Assembly: GCA_003552125.1 (NCBI GenBank)
Contig: PUON01000001.1
Span: 1 to 38,293, forward strand
Length of the DNA: 38,293 nucleotides
DNA from: Dehalococcoidia bacterium
GTDB lineage: Bacteria; Chloroflexota; Dehalococcoidia; GIF9; AB-539-J10
Direction of reading: 5' to 3'
Within the stretch, counting starts at the first letter, position 1. Each line of letters begins with the position of its first letter. Made by a program: the position numbers and the translations under genes. The notes beneath the pieces are model-generated. The model was given only the letters and a program-made list of their open reading frames with translations, was not told where the DNA came from and made no database searches. Positions 15,795-24,851 of the stretch are shown here, piece after piece.

Positions 15795-15832
15795 TTGGCA
15801 CTTTGGCCAAGCACCGCGCATACGGGTATAAT
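15795..15832 (+). promoter_or_regulatory. promoter of otsAB with an overlapping inverted repeat
   Basis: A perfect -10 TATAAT (15827-15832) stands 18 nt after TTGGCC (15803-15808), giving a predicted start near 15839 and a leader of about 43 nt. TTGGC (15795-15799) and GCCAA (15806-15810) form an inverted repeat over the -35 that could be an operator, though it is short. Confidence 0.6.
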
Positions 15833-15881
15833 CGATGTGAAGACTCCGCGGCAGTTCCGCACACAGGGAGGTACAGGACGT

Positions 15882-18080
15882 ATGGGAAGACTGCTGATAG
15901 TCTCCAACAGGCTACCCGTAACGGTTCACCGAAAGCGTGGACAACTCCACTTTGAGCCTAGTGCCGGCGGACTGGCGACCGGCCTGTCTTCTTTCTACCG
16001 CAGCTACAACGCGCTGTGGATCGGCTGGCCTGGCATCGACAAACGGGAGGGCACCGCCAACAAGGACGACATCAAGGAGAAACTGCTTGCCGAGAACTGC
16101 TACCCGGTGTTCCTGTCCCAGAAGGAAGTCGATGAGTACTACGGCAAGTTCTGCAGCGCCACAATCTGGCCGCTGTTCCACTATTTTCCTCAGTACGCTT
16201 CATACACGCAGTCGTCGTGGCAGGCGTACGAGAAGGCGAACCACACCTTCTGTGATGCCATAGTCGAGGTATGGGAGCAGGGTGACACAATATGGGTTCA
16301 CGACTTTCACCTGATGCTGCTGCCGCAGATGCTGCGCGAACGACTACCTGACCCAACGATAGGGTTCTTTCTGCACATACCGTTCCCCTCGATCGAATTG
16401 TTTCGACTGCTGCCGTGGCGCAGCCAGCTTCTCAACGGCATGCTCGGGGCAGACCTCATCGGCTTCCACACGTGGGAATATGCGGGACACTTCCTCTCGA
16501 GCTCCCGGTTCCTGCTCGGCTATGATTCGTGGATGGGAAGGATCACGGCCGGGGACCGCATATCCAAGGTTGACGCATTCCCAATGGGCATCGATTATGA
16601 ACGCTTCGCGGGAACTGCCATCACCTCCGAGGTCGAGAAAGAGGTCGAGAAGCTGGACCGTAGCTTCAAGGACCGCAAGGTGGTCCTGTCGGTCGACAGA
16701 CTCGACTACAGCAAGGGAATCCTGCGCAGGCTGGAGGCATTCGGTCTGTTCCTGGAGAGAAACCCTCAATACCGGGAGAAGCTCACTTTCGTCCTCGTCG
16801 TTGTGCCCTCTCGGACAATGGTGGCACGCTACGCGCTGCTCAAGCGGCAGATCGACGAGTTGGTCGGGGCCATTAACGGAAAGCATGGCACCATTGGCTG
16901 GACGCCTGTCTGGTACATGTATCGTTCAATTCCCTTCCAGACTCTCGTCGCCCTGTACCGGCGAGCGGACGTAGGCCTGATCACCCCCGTGCGCGATGGC
17001 ATGAACCTGGTTGCCAAGGAATACCTGGCCTCACGAGTCGACGGCCGTGGCGTCCTAGTGCTGAGCGAGACGGCCGGCGCGTCGAAGGAGCTGGGCGAGG
17101 CACTAACGATCAATGTCAACAATGACAACGACATCGTGGAGGCGCTTGAGCATGCACTCGAGATGCCCGATGCCGAGCAGGCCGAGCGCCTGCGGATCAT
17201 GCAGCGGCGATTACGGCGATACAACGTCCAGCGCTGGGCAGAGGACTTCATTCACACGCTGCTTGACTCCTCAAAACTACAGGAGGAGATGGGAGTCAAA
17301 CCACTGGGAGCGCAGTCTAGAAGGAAGCTGATCAAGTGCTATCACGAGGCACAGCGACGCCTGCTACTTCTGGACTATGATGGCACGCTGGTTCCGTTCG
17401 CCTCCAGGCCTTCAAAGGCCGTGCCGACCCGAGAGGTGCTCGATCTGCTATCCGAGCTGGGCAGACAGTCTCACATCGACGTGGTGCTGACGAGCGGCCG
17501 CGACAGGGATTCGCTCGACGGCTGGTTTGGAGAGTTGCCGATTAGTATGATCGCCGAACATGGGGTCTGGCTGAAGCCCCGCGAAACTCGTCAATGGGAG
17601 ATGATCGAGCCTCTCAATGCAGATTGGAAGGAAGAAGTGCGCCCAATACTCGAAATGTACGCGGATCGGACTCCCGGATCATTCGTTGAAGAGAAGGACT
17701 TCTCGCTCGTGTGGCAGTACCGGCGTTCCGATTCCAGGCTTGGAGAACTCCGCGCCCGCGAGCTTGTCGCCCACCTCGAAGGCCTCACCACCAACCTTGA
17801 TCTGCAGGTCCTTGAAGGTAATAAGGTGGTCGAGGTGAAGAACTCCGGGGTGAACAAGGGACGCGCAGCGCTGAGGTGGCTCAACGCAAACGAGTACGAC
17901 TTCGTACTTGCCATCGGTGATGACTGGACAGACGAAGACACATTCAAGTCGGTACCGGAGGAATGCTGGAGCATCAAAGTTGGTCTCAGCACCACCGCGG
18001 CACGATATAACATCAGTTCACACAACAAAGCGCTCGCACTCCTGCATGAGCTTCTCCAACAGGGGGAACAGGGGCATTGA
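15882..18080 (+). CDS. otsAB: OtsA-OtsB fusion, trehalose-6-phosphate synthase/phosphatase
   Basis: The 732-residue protein makes and dephosphorylates trehalose-6-phosphate. The N-terminal GT20 domain shows VSNRLPV, SAGGLATGL, WIGWPG, HDFHLMLLPQMLRE, SVDRLDYSKGI and GMNLVAKEYLASR. The C-terminal HAD domain begins around residue 490 with LLLDYDGTLVPF, the DxDGT nucleophile, followed by TSGRDRDSL and the GDDWTDEDTF metal site. Both catalytic parts look complete. The start is the ATG at 15882, behind GGGAGGTACAGGACGT; an open frame upstream to 15720 has no comparable RBS. It is divergent from the treT operon (233-nt gap), so the organism appears to have two trehalose routes. Osmotic or desiccation tolerance is the usual role. 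Confidence 0.9.
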   Translation: MGRLLIVSNRLPVTVHRKRGQLHFEPSAGGLATGLSSFYRSYNALWIGWPGIDKREGTANKDDIKEKLLAENCYPVFLSQKEVDEYYGKFCSATIWPLFHYFPQYASYTQSSWQAYEKANHTFCDAIVEVWEQGDTIWVHDFHLMLLPQMLRERLPDPTIGFFLHIPFPSIELFRLLPWRSQLLNGMLGADLIGFHTWEYAGHFLSSSRFLLGYDSWMGRITAGDRISKVDAFPMGIDYERFAGTAITSEVEKEVEKLDRSFKDRKVVLSVDRLDYSKGILRRLEAFGLFLERNPQYREKLTFVLVVVPSRTMVARYALLKRQIDELVGAINGKHGTIGWTPVWYMYRSIPFQTLVALYRRADVGLITPVRDGMNLVAKEYLASRVDGRGVLVLSETAGASKELGEALTINVNNDNDIVEALEHALEMPDAEQAERLRIMQRRLRRYNVQRWAEDFIHTLLDSSKLQEEMGVKPLGAQSRRKLIKCYHEAQRRLLLLDYDGTLVPFASRPSKAVPTREVLDLLSELGRQSHIDVVLTSGRDRDSLDGWFGELPISMIAEHGVWLKPRETRQWEMIEPLNADWKEEVRPILEMYADRTPGSFVEEKDFSLVWQYRRSDSRLGELRARELVAHLEGLTTNLDLQVLEGNKVVEVKNSGVNKGRAALRWLNANEYDFVLAIGDDWTDEDTFKSVPEECWSIKVGLSTTAARYNISSHNKALALLHELLQQGEQGH

Positions 18081-18189
18081 TGAAAGGGGGGTCGCAGATG
18101 CGACCTCTACGCAGTGTGTCATCTCTTGCGAGTGGAACCACCACACAAGCGGCGTTCTGCCTCTTGGGCCACCAGAGCCGCTAACGGCC

Positions 18190-18798
18190 TTACAGAAGCC
18201 GAGGGTTGAGACGATCACGCCACGCAGGCACATCCTCGCGTGACGGCACGATACCGTAGAAGTCCCACGACATGCCGAACGGCATCTCAGCAGTCATCGA
18301 CTTCTCCACAACCCCAGGCTCCTTCAGTGCTATCTCACGCCGCAACGCACCGGTGACTATCTCGCGGCCCACTATTGTGAGCACTTCGGGATTGCCATTC
18401 ATCTTCACTACATCAGCAGCCTCAGCAAGTCGCGTCATATCCGCCACCAACAAAGTAGCAAAGATCACCTGTATCAAGTCCGAGACGCCATACCTGCCAC
18501 TGAGACGACGCACATAATCCCTGGTCTCTTGCCGAAGTACCGCGAAGTAGCCTCGCACCTGGCCTGATTCGGCCAATCTGTTCAACGCAAACGCCAGGCG
18601 CAGAAAGCAGCACTCGAGCTCCACACTGCGATGCGCATCTACCTCAATGTGGGGAAAAGCGACTCCCAGTACGTGTCTTGCGGTTAGCATGGCACTTCCC
18701 CGGAACGGCCGTCCCGCTTCTTCACCCATAGTCACCACAACCCCCGCCTTATGCCAGCCGGGAGGCGTGTCCGCCACACCGGCATCATCTGCATGCAA
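18190..18798 (-). CDS. hypothetical protein, no recognised family
   Basis: I do not recognise this protein of up to 202 residues. It has no signal peptide, TM helix or clear motif. It holds a short Cys pair (ECCFLRLAF), an amphipathic helical stretch around 66-120 and a C-terminal WDFYGIVPSREDVPAWRDRL. It overlaps the end of the universal stress gene by 14 nt, so the two are probably cotranscribed and translationally linked. The start is open: TTG at 18798, GTG at 18774 or ATG at 18729 lack a strong RBS. Stress-linked function is guilt by association only. Confidence 0.65.
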   Translation of the reverse strand: MHADDAGVADTPPGWHKAGVVVTMGEEAGRPFRGSAMLTARHVLGVAFPHIEVDAHRSVELECCFLRLAFALNRLAESGQVRGYFAVLRQETRDYVRRLSGRYGVSDLIQVIFATLLVADMTRLAEAADVVKMNGNPEVLTIVGREIVTGALRREIALKEPGVVEKSMTAEMPFGMSWDFYGIVPSREDVPAWRDRLNPRLL

Positions 18799-19234
18799 GT
18801 GAGGGTACTAGAACGACCGGCACAGGCGACCTGCGCAGTACCCTGTCGGCCACACTGCCGATGAACCACCGCGATACTCCTCCTCTGCCGTGAGAACTGA
18901 GGACAAGAAGATCAACGTTGTTATTCTCTGTATACTCAAGAATCTTCTCAGCCGCCTGCCCAACCTGCACCACCGTGGTGACTTTGGACGTGGCCAGTGC
19001 GAGATCGGCCTTGGCTCTCTCAAGATACTCAAATGTGTCCTCGATGGCCCGTTCCTCTGCCTCCTTAACCCGCTCAGGACCCATATATACCGCGGCAGGG
19101 ATGGCAGGCGGTTCAACTACCGTCAGCAGTACCACTTCGGGGATAGCTCTGGCGGTTGCGATTTCCCTGACATGATCCAAGACGCACTCGGCGAATTCCG
19201 ACAAATCCAGGGGCACCAGCATCTTCTTGTACAT
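18785..19234 (-). CDS. universal stress protein (UspA family)
   Basis: The 149-residue protein has the UspA alpha/beta fold: an N-terminal KMLVPLDLSEFAE strand and loop, VVLLTVVEPP, the ATP-site segment LLVLSSHGRGG (112-122) followed by GSVADRVLRRSPVPVVLV, matching the GxxGxxxxGSV-type ATP-binding pattern in slightly altered form (SSHGRGGVSRWFIGSV). Such proteins sense nucleotide or energy state in the cytosol. The ATG at 19234 is chosen for GAGGAGG 6 nt upstream over an open frame to 19249. It overlaps the following orphan gene by 14 nt. Confidence 0.88.
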   Translation of the reverse strand: MYKKMLVPLDLSEFAECVLDHVREIATARAIPEVVLLTVVEPPAIPAAVYMGPERVKEAEERAIEDTFEYLERAKADLALATSKVTTVVQVGQAAEKILEYTENNNVDLLVLSSHGRGGVSRWFIGSVADRVLRRSPVPVVLVPSLACR

Positions 19235-19510
19235 CCTGTTCCTCCTCAACAGTTATGTCACTCAAAGCGCGTTTCCTTCAAACGCCATCCCTGTAAGAGG
19301 ACTTCGGCGACGTGAAGGACTCGCATCACCGTAATGATACCAGTATAGCCCGCAACGAAAGGAGTGTGTGGACACGCCTTCACGACGGAGTACGACATTC
19401 TTCAGGCAGGTTGCGTGGGAAGCAATCCTGTAGTACCTTGTTCGTCACGGAAGACTCACGTCCCCTGCAGACTCAATTGAGAACACCTCCTCGACATTGA
19501 AGGGAGAGAT

Positions 19511-20884
19511 ATGGCTACACGACAAGAGGCAGACAGTCTACTGGCGATCGCCCGAGAGTACTACGTATCCGGGTTCGGCAGAGGAGACGCATTCCACGAA
19601 AGACCCGGCGCCATAATCGAATCTGCTGATGGCCACTACGCCGTCGATATAAATGGCACACGCCTGTTTGATACCGAAACCTGTGCATCAGCATGCTACC
19701 TCGGCTTCGGCCGGCCTGAAGTGATGCAGGCGTTACAGGAAGAGATGGCGCGAATACCATGCACTACTCCGTTATTCGTCCCAACTGCACCATTGCTGAA
19801 GCTTGGAGAGAAGCTGGCTTCGATCTCACCGGGCAACCTCAAGTACAGCGTGTTCAGCGCAAACGGAACTGATGCCACAGAGGGCGCTATCAAGATCACC
19901 AGACAGTACTGGAAGGTAATGGGCAGGGCAGGCAAGTACAAGGTGCTGCACCGCGTCCCGGGTGATTATCACGGGATGAGCCTCTCCATGGTCAGCGCCA
20001 GTGGTCACACATTCCGTCGCTCACCTTATGAGCCACTTATGGCCGGATTCATACCCTTCCACGCACCAAATTGCTACCGATGCCCGTTCGAGAAGTCTAT
20101 GCCCGACTGCCAGCTCTTCTGCGCCAGAGAACTTGAAAAGGTCATTCAGTTCGAAGATCCCGAGACAATCGCCTGTGTCATCACCGAGAACACGAACACC
20201 GGCCTGGGTATTGTTCCGCCACCCCCCGGCTACATGCAACTGATCAGCGAAATATGCTCTCGATATGGGGTACTGCTCGTGGCCGATGAGATCATCACCG
20301 GGATTGCTAAGACTGGAGCGTGGTTTGAATCGGAGAAGCACGGTTTCGTTCCCGATATACTCTGCATAGGCAAGGCCATCTCCGCGGGATGCGGTGCGCT
20401 AGCCGTCACTCACCTCAGCGAGAACATTGGACGTGTACTTGTCGAGTGCAGCAATCTCCATCACGGGTTCACCTATGGAGGACTCGGCTATCTTGCTGCT
20501 GCAGGCTTAGCAGGAATCGCATACGTCGAGGAGCACAACCTTCTGGAGCGCGCAAGGCAGATAGAAGCATTCATGGGAGCGCGACTGGGAGTGCTTGCAG
20601 CACAATCTCCGGTGGTCGGCGATGTGAGGATGACCGGTGCAATCCAGGGAATCGAGCTTGTCCGCGATAAGGCGACCAAGTCCAAATTTGACGATCCATG
20701 GGAGGTCGCCTCTTTCATCAGCCAGGTTGGCCGCGAACATGGTGTCCTGCTCAGTTGCCAGTTCCCTCACTACGGCAACATCATTACGATGTATCTGCCC
20801 CTCACAAGCACGGACGACGAACTGGCCATGGTGTGCGACTCGATCGAGGATGCCACACGGCGTGTCGAGCAACGATATCGATAG
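19511..20884 (+). CDS. class III (omega-type) PLP-dependent aminotransferase
   Basis: The 457-residue enzyme belongs to the class III aminotransferases, which move an amino group between an omega-amino or amino compound and a 2-oxoacid through PLP. Landmarks are SANGTDATEGAIKI (117-130), DYHGMSLSM (152-160), the PLP Asp in LLVADEIITG (D259) and the Schiff-base Lys in CIGKAISAG (K288). An NCYRCPFEKSMPDCQLFC cluster (188-204) is a Cys-rich insertion seen in some members, possibly structural or metal-linked. The substrate (taurine, GABA or others) cannot be decided. GAAGGGAG lies before the ATG at 19511. It stands alone, divergent from the universal stress gene. Confidence 0.85.
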   Translation: MATRQEADSLLAIAREYYVSGFGRGDAFHERPGAIIESADGHYAVDINGTRLFDTETCASACYLGFGRPEVMQALQEEMARIPCTTPLFVPTAPLLKLGEKLASISPGNLKYSVFSANGTDATEGAIKITRQYWKVMGRAGKYKVLHRVPGDYHGMSLSMVSASGHTFRRSPYEPLMAGFIPFHAPNCYRCPFEKSMPDCQLFCARELEKVIQFEDPETIACVITENTNTGLGIVPPPPGYMQLISEICSRYGVLLVADEIITGIAKTGAWFESEKHGFVPDILCIGKAISAGCGALAVTHLSENIGRVLVECSNLHHGFTYGGLGYLAAAGLAGIAYVEEHNLLERARQIEAFMGARLGVLAAQSPVVGDVRMTGAIQGIELVRDKATKSKFDDPWEVASFISQVGREHGVLLSCQFPHYGNIITMYLPLTSTDDELAMVCDSIEDATRRVEQRYR

Positions 20885-20917
20885 GTGCGGCCCGGCGTGC
20901 CGTCAGCAACGCGTCAC

Positions 20918-22321
20918 TCACGGCATCCTGGCGACGTCGGATGCCTGCGCTTGGTGTCGCCGTCTGAACTCACGCATTTGCGGAAGGATCAACGCACACA
21001 CGAGTGCAGACGCGAGCGCATCTGCGATTGGAAACGCAAGCCACACACCATCAGTTCCAAGCCATTCCGGCAGGATGAGCACAAGCGGGACGAGAAACAG
21101 CAATTGTCGCGACGTCGAGGTCACCAGCGTTTTGGCCACCTTGCCAAGTGCCTGGAATACGGTGGATCCTACAATCTGGAAACCCACCAGAAAGTACACG
21201 AGGAATATCCGGCGGGCTGCATAGATGCCCTCCGAAACCAGCGCACCGTCGGTGGTGAATACGCCTATGAGGGTTCCGGGCATTGCCATGAGGACCACGA
21301 ACGATACCACCGAGAACACCGAGGCCACTCCGAGAGACAGCTTCGTCACCTCAAAGGCCCGGTCGTATCTCTCTGAGCCGTAGCTGAAGCCGAGGATTGG
21401 CTGAAGACCCTGTGCGATGGCTAATAGAGGCATGGTCAGAAAGACCATCGACCGGTTTACAATGCCGAAAGCGGCAATCGACATATCGCCACCATGCGTA
21501 CCGAGAGCCCTGTTGATGATGAGAATCATCAAGCCGGCGGCACCCATCCTCACGAACGACGGAAACCCAACAGAGACCACCTGAGCTGCGATGGACCAAT
21601 CCAATCGCAGGTTCCGCAAACGCAGTCGTAGCGTGCTGTGGCCCGTCAGGAAGTAACGTGTAATGTAGATTGTGGACACCATCTGTGAGATCACGGTCGC
21701 CACGGCCGCCCCTTGCACGCCAAGTTGCAGCGCGAAGATGAACACAGGATCCAGCGCGATGTTCAGAGAAGCACCCAGGATCATCGACTTCATTGCGATA
21801 CGTGCGTTTCCCTCTGCCCGAGCGAGGTTGTTCGCCATCATCGGATAGATAGCAAACGCGGAGCCCAGCATAATGATTCCCGCGTAATCCATCGCGTACC
21901 CGACGATTGACGGAGATGCACCGAGCACTCCCATCATAGAGCTGAGGTTCGGCACCGCAACCACGGCCATCGCCACTCCTGAGAGCAGCCCGAGGCAGAT
22001 CGTGTTACCCAGTGTCCGTTCAGCACTGGATATGTCACCCGAGCCAAGCCTGCGGGATACCACCGATGCCGCGCCAATGCCAAACATCAGGCCGAGGGCC
22101 ATGAGCAGCATTATCAGTGGGAAGACTATTGTCACACCGGCGATTGCATTCGAGCCGACGCCGCGACCGATGAAGATGGTGTCGACCACATGGTACAAGG
22201 CCATTGTGACCATACCGGCCATAGCGGGCGCCGCCAGCTTCCACAGGAGCCGTCCTACGGGAGTCGTGGCGAGCATGTCCTGGCGAGCCTGTGCGAACGG
22301 AGAGAGGGTTCCGATCTCCAT
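20918..22321 (-). CDS. MATE-family multidrug efflux transporter
   Basis: The 467-residue protein has 12 predicted hydrophobic segments in two halves, a MATE pattern: AGMVTMALYHVVDTIFIGR (TM1, with the DT.FIGR loop), AIAGVTIVFPLIML, and in the second half QGLQPILGFSYGSERYDR, the NorM-type second repeat. It exports cationic compounds in exchange for Na+ or H+; the substrate is unknown. The ATG at 22321 has no clear SD; a second Met at residue 16 is a possible start. It is the last gene of a minus-strand cluster after DUF362 (146-nt gap) and converges on the aminotransferase. Confidence 0.85.
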   Translation of the reverse strand: MEIGTLSPFAQARQDMLATTPVGRLLWKLAAPAMAGMVTMALYHVVDTIFIGRGVGSNAIAGVTIVFPLIMLLMALGLMFGIGAASVVSRRLGSGDISSAERTLGNTICLGLLSGVAMAVVAVPNLSSMMGVLGASPSIVGYAMDYAGIIMLGSAFAIYPMMANNLARAEGNARIAMKSMILGASLNIALDPVFIFALQLGVQGAAVATVISQMVSTIYITRYFLTGHSTLRLRLRNLRLDWSIAAQVVSVGFPSFVRMGAAGLMILIINRALGTHGGDMSIAAFGIVNRSMVFLTMPLLAIAQGLQPILGFSYGSERYDRAFEVTKLSLGVASVFSVVSFVVLMAMPGTLIGVFTTDGALVSEGIYAARRIFLVYFLVGFQIVGSTVFQALGKVAKTLVTSTSRQLLFLVPLVLILPEWLGTDGVWLAFPIADALASALVCALILPQMREFRRRHQAQASDVARMP

Positions 22322-22467
22322 GACAGAGCATCAGTGTAGCATCAAAGTAGATTGCGGACGTCGGTACGCGGCGCCCCACGACGTCGCAGTCCCGAGTCAG
22401 CCGCACAACGCAACTGTGGTAATTCCACGAGTACGAGCTCTCACGGCCGAAGACAGCTTCAGCGTTT

Positions 22468-23703
22468 CTATGAACCTATGAGATTGCTGGTGGACTCCCA
22501 CATGTTGCGTCGGTTTTCGTCACGCACAGATAAGACAAGTGACGGGTCGGCACCACAGGCCTCACACAGGGCAATGACCACATCATCTTCGGCAGGAGGA
22601 CAGCCGCTCGCCATCGGCCCACTTCCCTCATACACCTCGCTGCATTCCCCTATTACGACAATTCTGCCTGTCGCATTCACCTCTTCGGGATCACCGGCCA
22701 CGATCGTGACTTCCTTCAGTCGTTCTCCATAACCCGCATCATGAACATACCGTATCGCGGTCACGAGCTCGGCCACGCAACCTCCACAGAACCTGCTCCC
22801 TGTCGCGAGATGCACGCCCGCGTAACGCTCCATAAAAGCGTCAAGAGCTGGGCGAAATCGTTCCGCGTGCGCCTCAACCGTTTCGCCAACTACCTCAACG
22901 TCGCTGAAACCGCCGATCTCACCCTCACAACCGATCATCTCCCGCAGATAGAAGACCTCGGAAGGCCCAATGCCCATCAGGGCACAGCCTACCAGGTCAC
23001 ATGCCAGTGCATCCCGGCCCGCTACGATGAGCCCCATGATACGTGCATCCTCTGGCGTACGCCACAGCCCTTCCATCGCCGTAATCGCATCTATGACCGT
23101 ATATGCTGGTCGAGCCACCGAGATGACGTCCAGCAGCGAGTTGTTGATACCGAGCATATGACCGGCACGCTTCTCAGTACCCGGCAGCACGCCGTACATG
23201 TTCTTAAGAGAGATGGTGGCATTCGTACGGTTGTGGGTCTTGAGCACAGGCACGCTGATCACCACATCACTGTCGACTATGGTCCTGGCCACCAGCACAC
23301 GGTCGAGGGCACGGGGTTGCTCCACTTCCAGCGCGACGGGCTCATCGGTATTAAGGTTCACACAGGGGACTCCCAGAGACTGTGCAACTGCACGAGTCCC
23401 GCTGAGGTCAAATACCTGCTCAGTGCTGAGCGCTCCATCGTCATAGCCCACAGCGGTACCCTCCGCAATCACTACGGATGTCGGACTGAGATCGAGGACG
23501 AGCCTGGTGACCGCCTCCGTAACACGTGCATCAGTAACCACGCCGCTCCCCGAGGCGGCCATCCTCGCCAGGTTCGGCTTGATCACCACCTTCGAATCAG
23601 GCCTGACCAGTTTCTCCAGACCCGCAGCCATATCCACAGCCTGACGAACAGCTCTCTCTATCTCGCAGTTCTCGACCCTGACAATGCTTACTCTCTGCTT
23701 CAT
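22468..23703 (-). CDS. DUF362 domain protein
   Basis: The 411-residue protein matches DUF362, a family often found with iron-sulfur and anaerobic redox genes. VVIKPNLAR, TDARVTEAVTRLV, GYDDGAL and VPVLKTHNRTNATISLKNMYGVLPG are characteristic blocks. The C-terminal part has FCGGCVAELVTAI and several cysteines (GECSE, SGCPPAEDD, CEACGAD), some possibly metal ligands. No ferredoxin motif is seen in this copy. The ATG at 23703 has AAGGAGAG upstream and is preferred to the open frame from 23736. It lies 74 nt after yjbQ on the same strand. The biochemical activity is unknown. Confidence 0.8.
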   Translation of the reverse strand: MKQRVSIVRVENCEIERAVRQAVDMAAGLEKLVRPDSKVVIKPNLARMAASGSGVVTDARVTEAVTRLVLDLSPTSVVIAEGTAVGYDDGALSTEQVFDLSGTRAVAQSLGVPCVNLNTDEPVALEVEQPRALDRVLVARTIVDSDVVISVPVLKTHNRTNATISLKNMYGVLPGTEKRAGHMLGINNSLLDVISVARPAYTVIDAITAMEGLWRTPEDARIMGLIVAGRDALACDLVGCALMGIGPSEVFYLREMIGCEGEIGGFSDVEVVGETVEAHAERFRPALDAFMERYAGVHLATGSRFCGGCVAELVTAIRYVHDAGYGERLKEVTIVAGDPEEVNATGRIVVIGECSEVYEGSGPMASGCPPAEDDVVIALCEACGADPSLVLSVRDENRRNMWESTSNLIGS

Positions 23704-23777
23704 CTCATTCTCTCCTTGTCCCTGCAACCGTCCCATGCATCAGCGCTCGATTGCAGCGTAATAGTGAATCCCTTGAA

Positions 23778-24191
23778 TCACTCGCCAATCGCCTTCACCA
23801 CAACGCGCTTTCGTCTCCGACCATCGAACTCGGCGTAGTACACCTGCTGCCACGGGCCGAAGTCCAGCTTGCCTTCGGTTATCGGCACGATCACCTCGTG
23901 GTGCAGGAGCAGGCTCTTCAGATGAGCGTCTCCATTCATCTCTCCAGTGCGGTGATGCCGGTAATCGGAACGCGCAGGTGCAAGAGTCTCAAGCCATTCC
24001 TCGATGTCCTCAATCAGTCCCGACTCGGCATCGTTGACGTAAACCGCGGCGGTGATATGCATGGCGGAAACGAGGACGAAGCCTTCCTTGATGCCACTTG
24101 CTCTTACGATTCGCTCAACCTCATTGGTGATGTTGACGTATTCATGTTCGTTACGCGTGTTGAACCACAGGTATTCTGTGTGTGATTTCAC
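23778..24191 (-). CDS. yjbQ: YjbQ family protein (UPF0047)
   Basis: The 137-residue product is a YjbQ/UPF0047 protein, a small fold reported to have weak thiamine-phosphate synthase activity that can complement thiE loss. The blocks [30 protein letters not shown] and [28 protein letters not shown] are typical. I choose the GTG at 24191 because GGGGAGG lies 4 nt upstream, giving the usual family length; an upstream GTG at 24227 lacks an RBS. It heads a minus-strand group with DUF362 and MATE. Whether it serves thiamine synthesis beside ThiN here is open. Confidence 0.85.
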   Translation of the reverse strand: MKSHTEYLWFNTRNEHEYVNITNEVERIVRASGIKEGFVLVSAMHITAAVYVNDAESGLIEDIEEWLETLAPARSDYRHHRTGEMNGDAHLKSLLLHHEVIVPITEGKLDFGPWQQVYYAEFDGRRRKRVVVKAIGE

Positions 24192-24301
24192 GATGCCTCC
24201 CCTGGATTCATTCTTCCCATGGGCCACATGATAACTGCCCGGAAACAGCAGTGTCGACTCCCGCTGAGACTGAGTAACGCACGATACGCCTCAGCAGCAG
24301 T

Positions 24302-24307
24302 TATACT
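24302..24307 (+). promoter_or_regulatory. possible -10 before the YfcE-type gene
   Basis: TATACT at 24302-24307 lies 21 nt before the ATG at 24329 and leaves room for an SD-containing leader. No good -35 is found at 17 nt. Confidence 0.35.
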
Positions 24308-24328
24308 GTGCGCTGGGGGATTGCCTCA

Positions 24329-24799
24329 ATGCACGTAACGGTCATAGCCCTGTCCGATTCTCACGGTGCTTCGATAAGCGATCTTCCGCCGGCTCTCCGG
24401 GATGCTCTGTGCAAGGCAGATGTCATCGTTCATGCAGGAGACCTCTCGGAACTCTCCCTGCTGCAGGAACTCCAGGACCTCGGCCCCCGCGTGATAGCGG
24501 TCGCGGGAAACATGGATTCCACAGCCATCAGACTGCACGTAGCACACCGCCAGTTGACCACCGTGAACGGTAGAACACTGGGCGTCGCTCACGGCTCAGG
24601 AACACCAGACGGCCTCGCCGAAAGAGTCAGAGCGCTTTTCCCTGAGAATCCGGACCTCATCATCTTCGGGCATTCCCACGTACCATTCAATCGATTGGTG
24701 GATGGCATATGGATGGTGAATCCGGGACAGGCGGCTAAGAGCTACGCCAGGGTAGCAGTCGGCGAAACGCTGAACGCAGAGATCGTTTCGCTCCAGTGA
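24329..24799 (+). CDS. YfcE/MJ0936-family metallophosphoesterase
   Basis: The 156-residue protein is a small calcineurin-like phosphoesterase. All five metal-site blocks are present: SDSHG (8-12), GDLSE, GNMDS (GNxD), AHGSG, and GHSHVP. Family members hydrolyse phosphodiesters or nucleotides and need Mn2+ or similar; the substrate here is unknown. GGGGGA lies about 8 nt before the ATG at 24329, which is preferred to an open frame from 24308. It is divergent from yjbQ and converges on the MBL-fold gene. Confidence 0.85.
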   Translation: MHVTVIALSDSHGASISDLPPALRDALCKADVIVHAGDLSELSLLQELQDLGPRVIAVAGNMDSTAIRLHVAHRQLTTVNGRTLGVAHGSGTPDGLAERVRALFPENPDLIIFGHSHVPFNRLVDGIWMVNPGQAAKSYARVAVGETLNAEIVSLQ

Positions 24800-24851
24800 T
24801 GCACGATGACTACGGGCACGTCCGAACATCGTGGCCCCCCACCCCCGACAC

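Noticed and set aside
18090-18105. GGTCGC/GCGACC hairpin after otsAB as a terminator
   Set aside because: The 6-bp stem with 4-nt loop is followed by TCTACG on the plus strand, and on the minus strand by a C-run, not a U-run.
22741-23838. Plus-strand ORF of 365 codons opposite the DUF362 gene
   Set aside because: Antisense to a conserved protein, no RBS and low-complexity His/Arg-rich translation.
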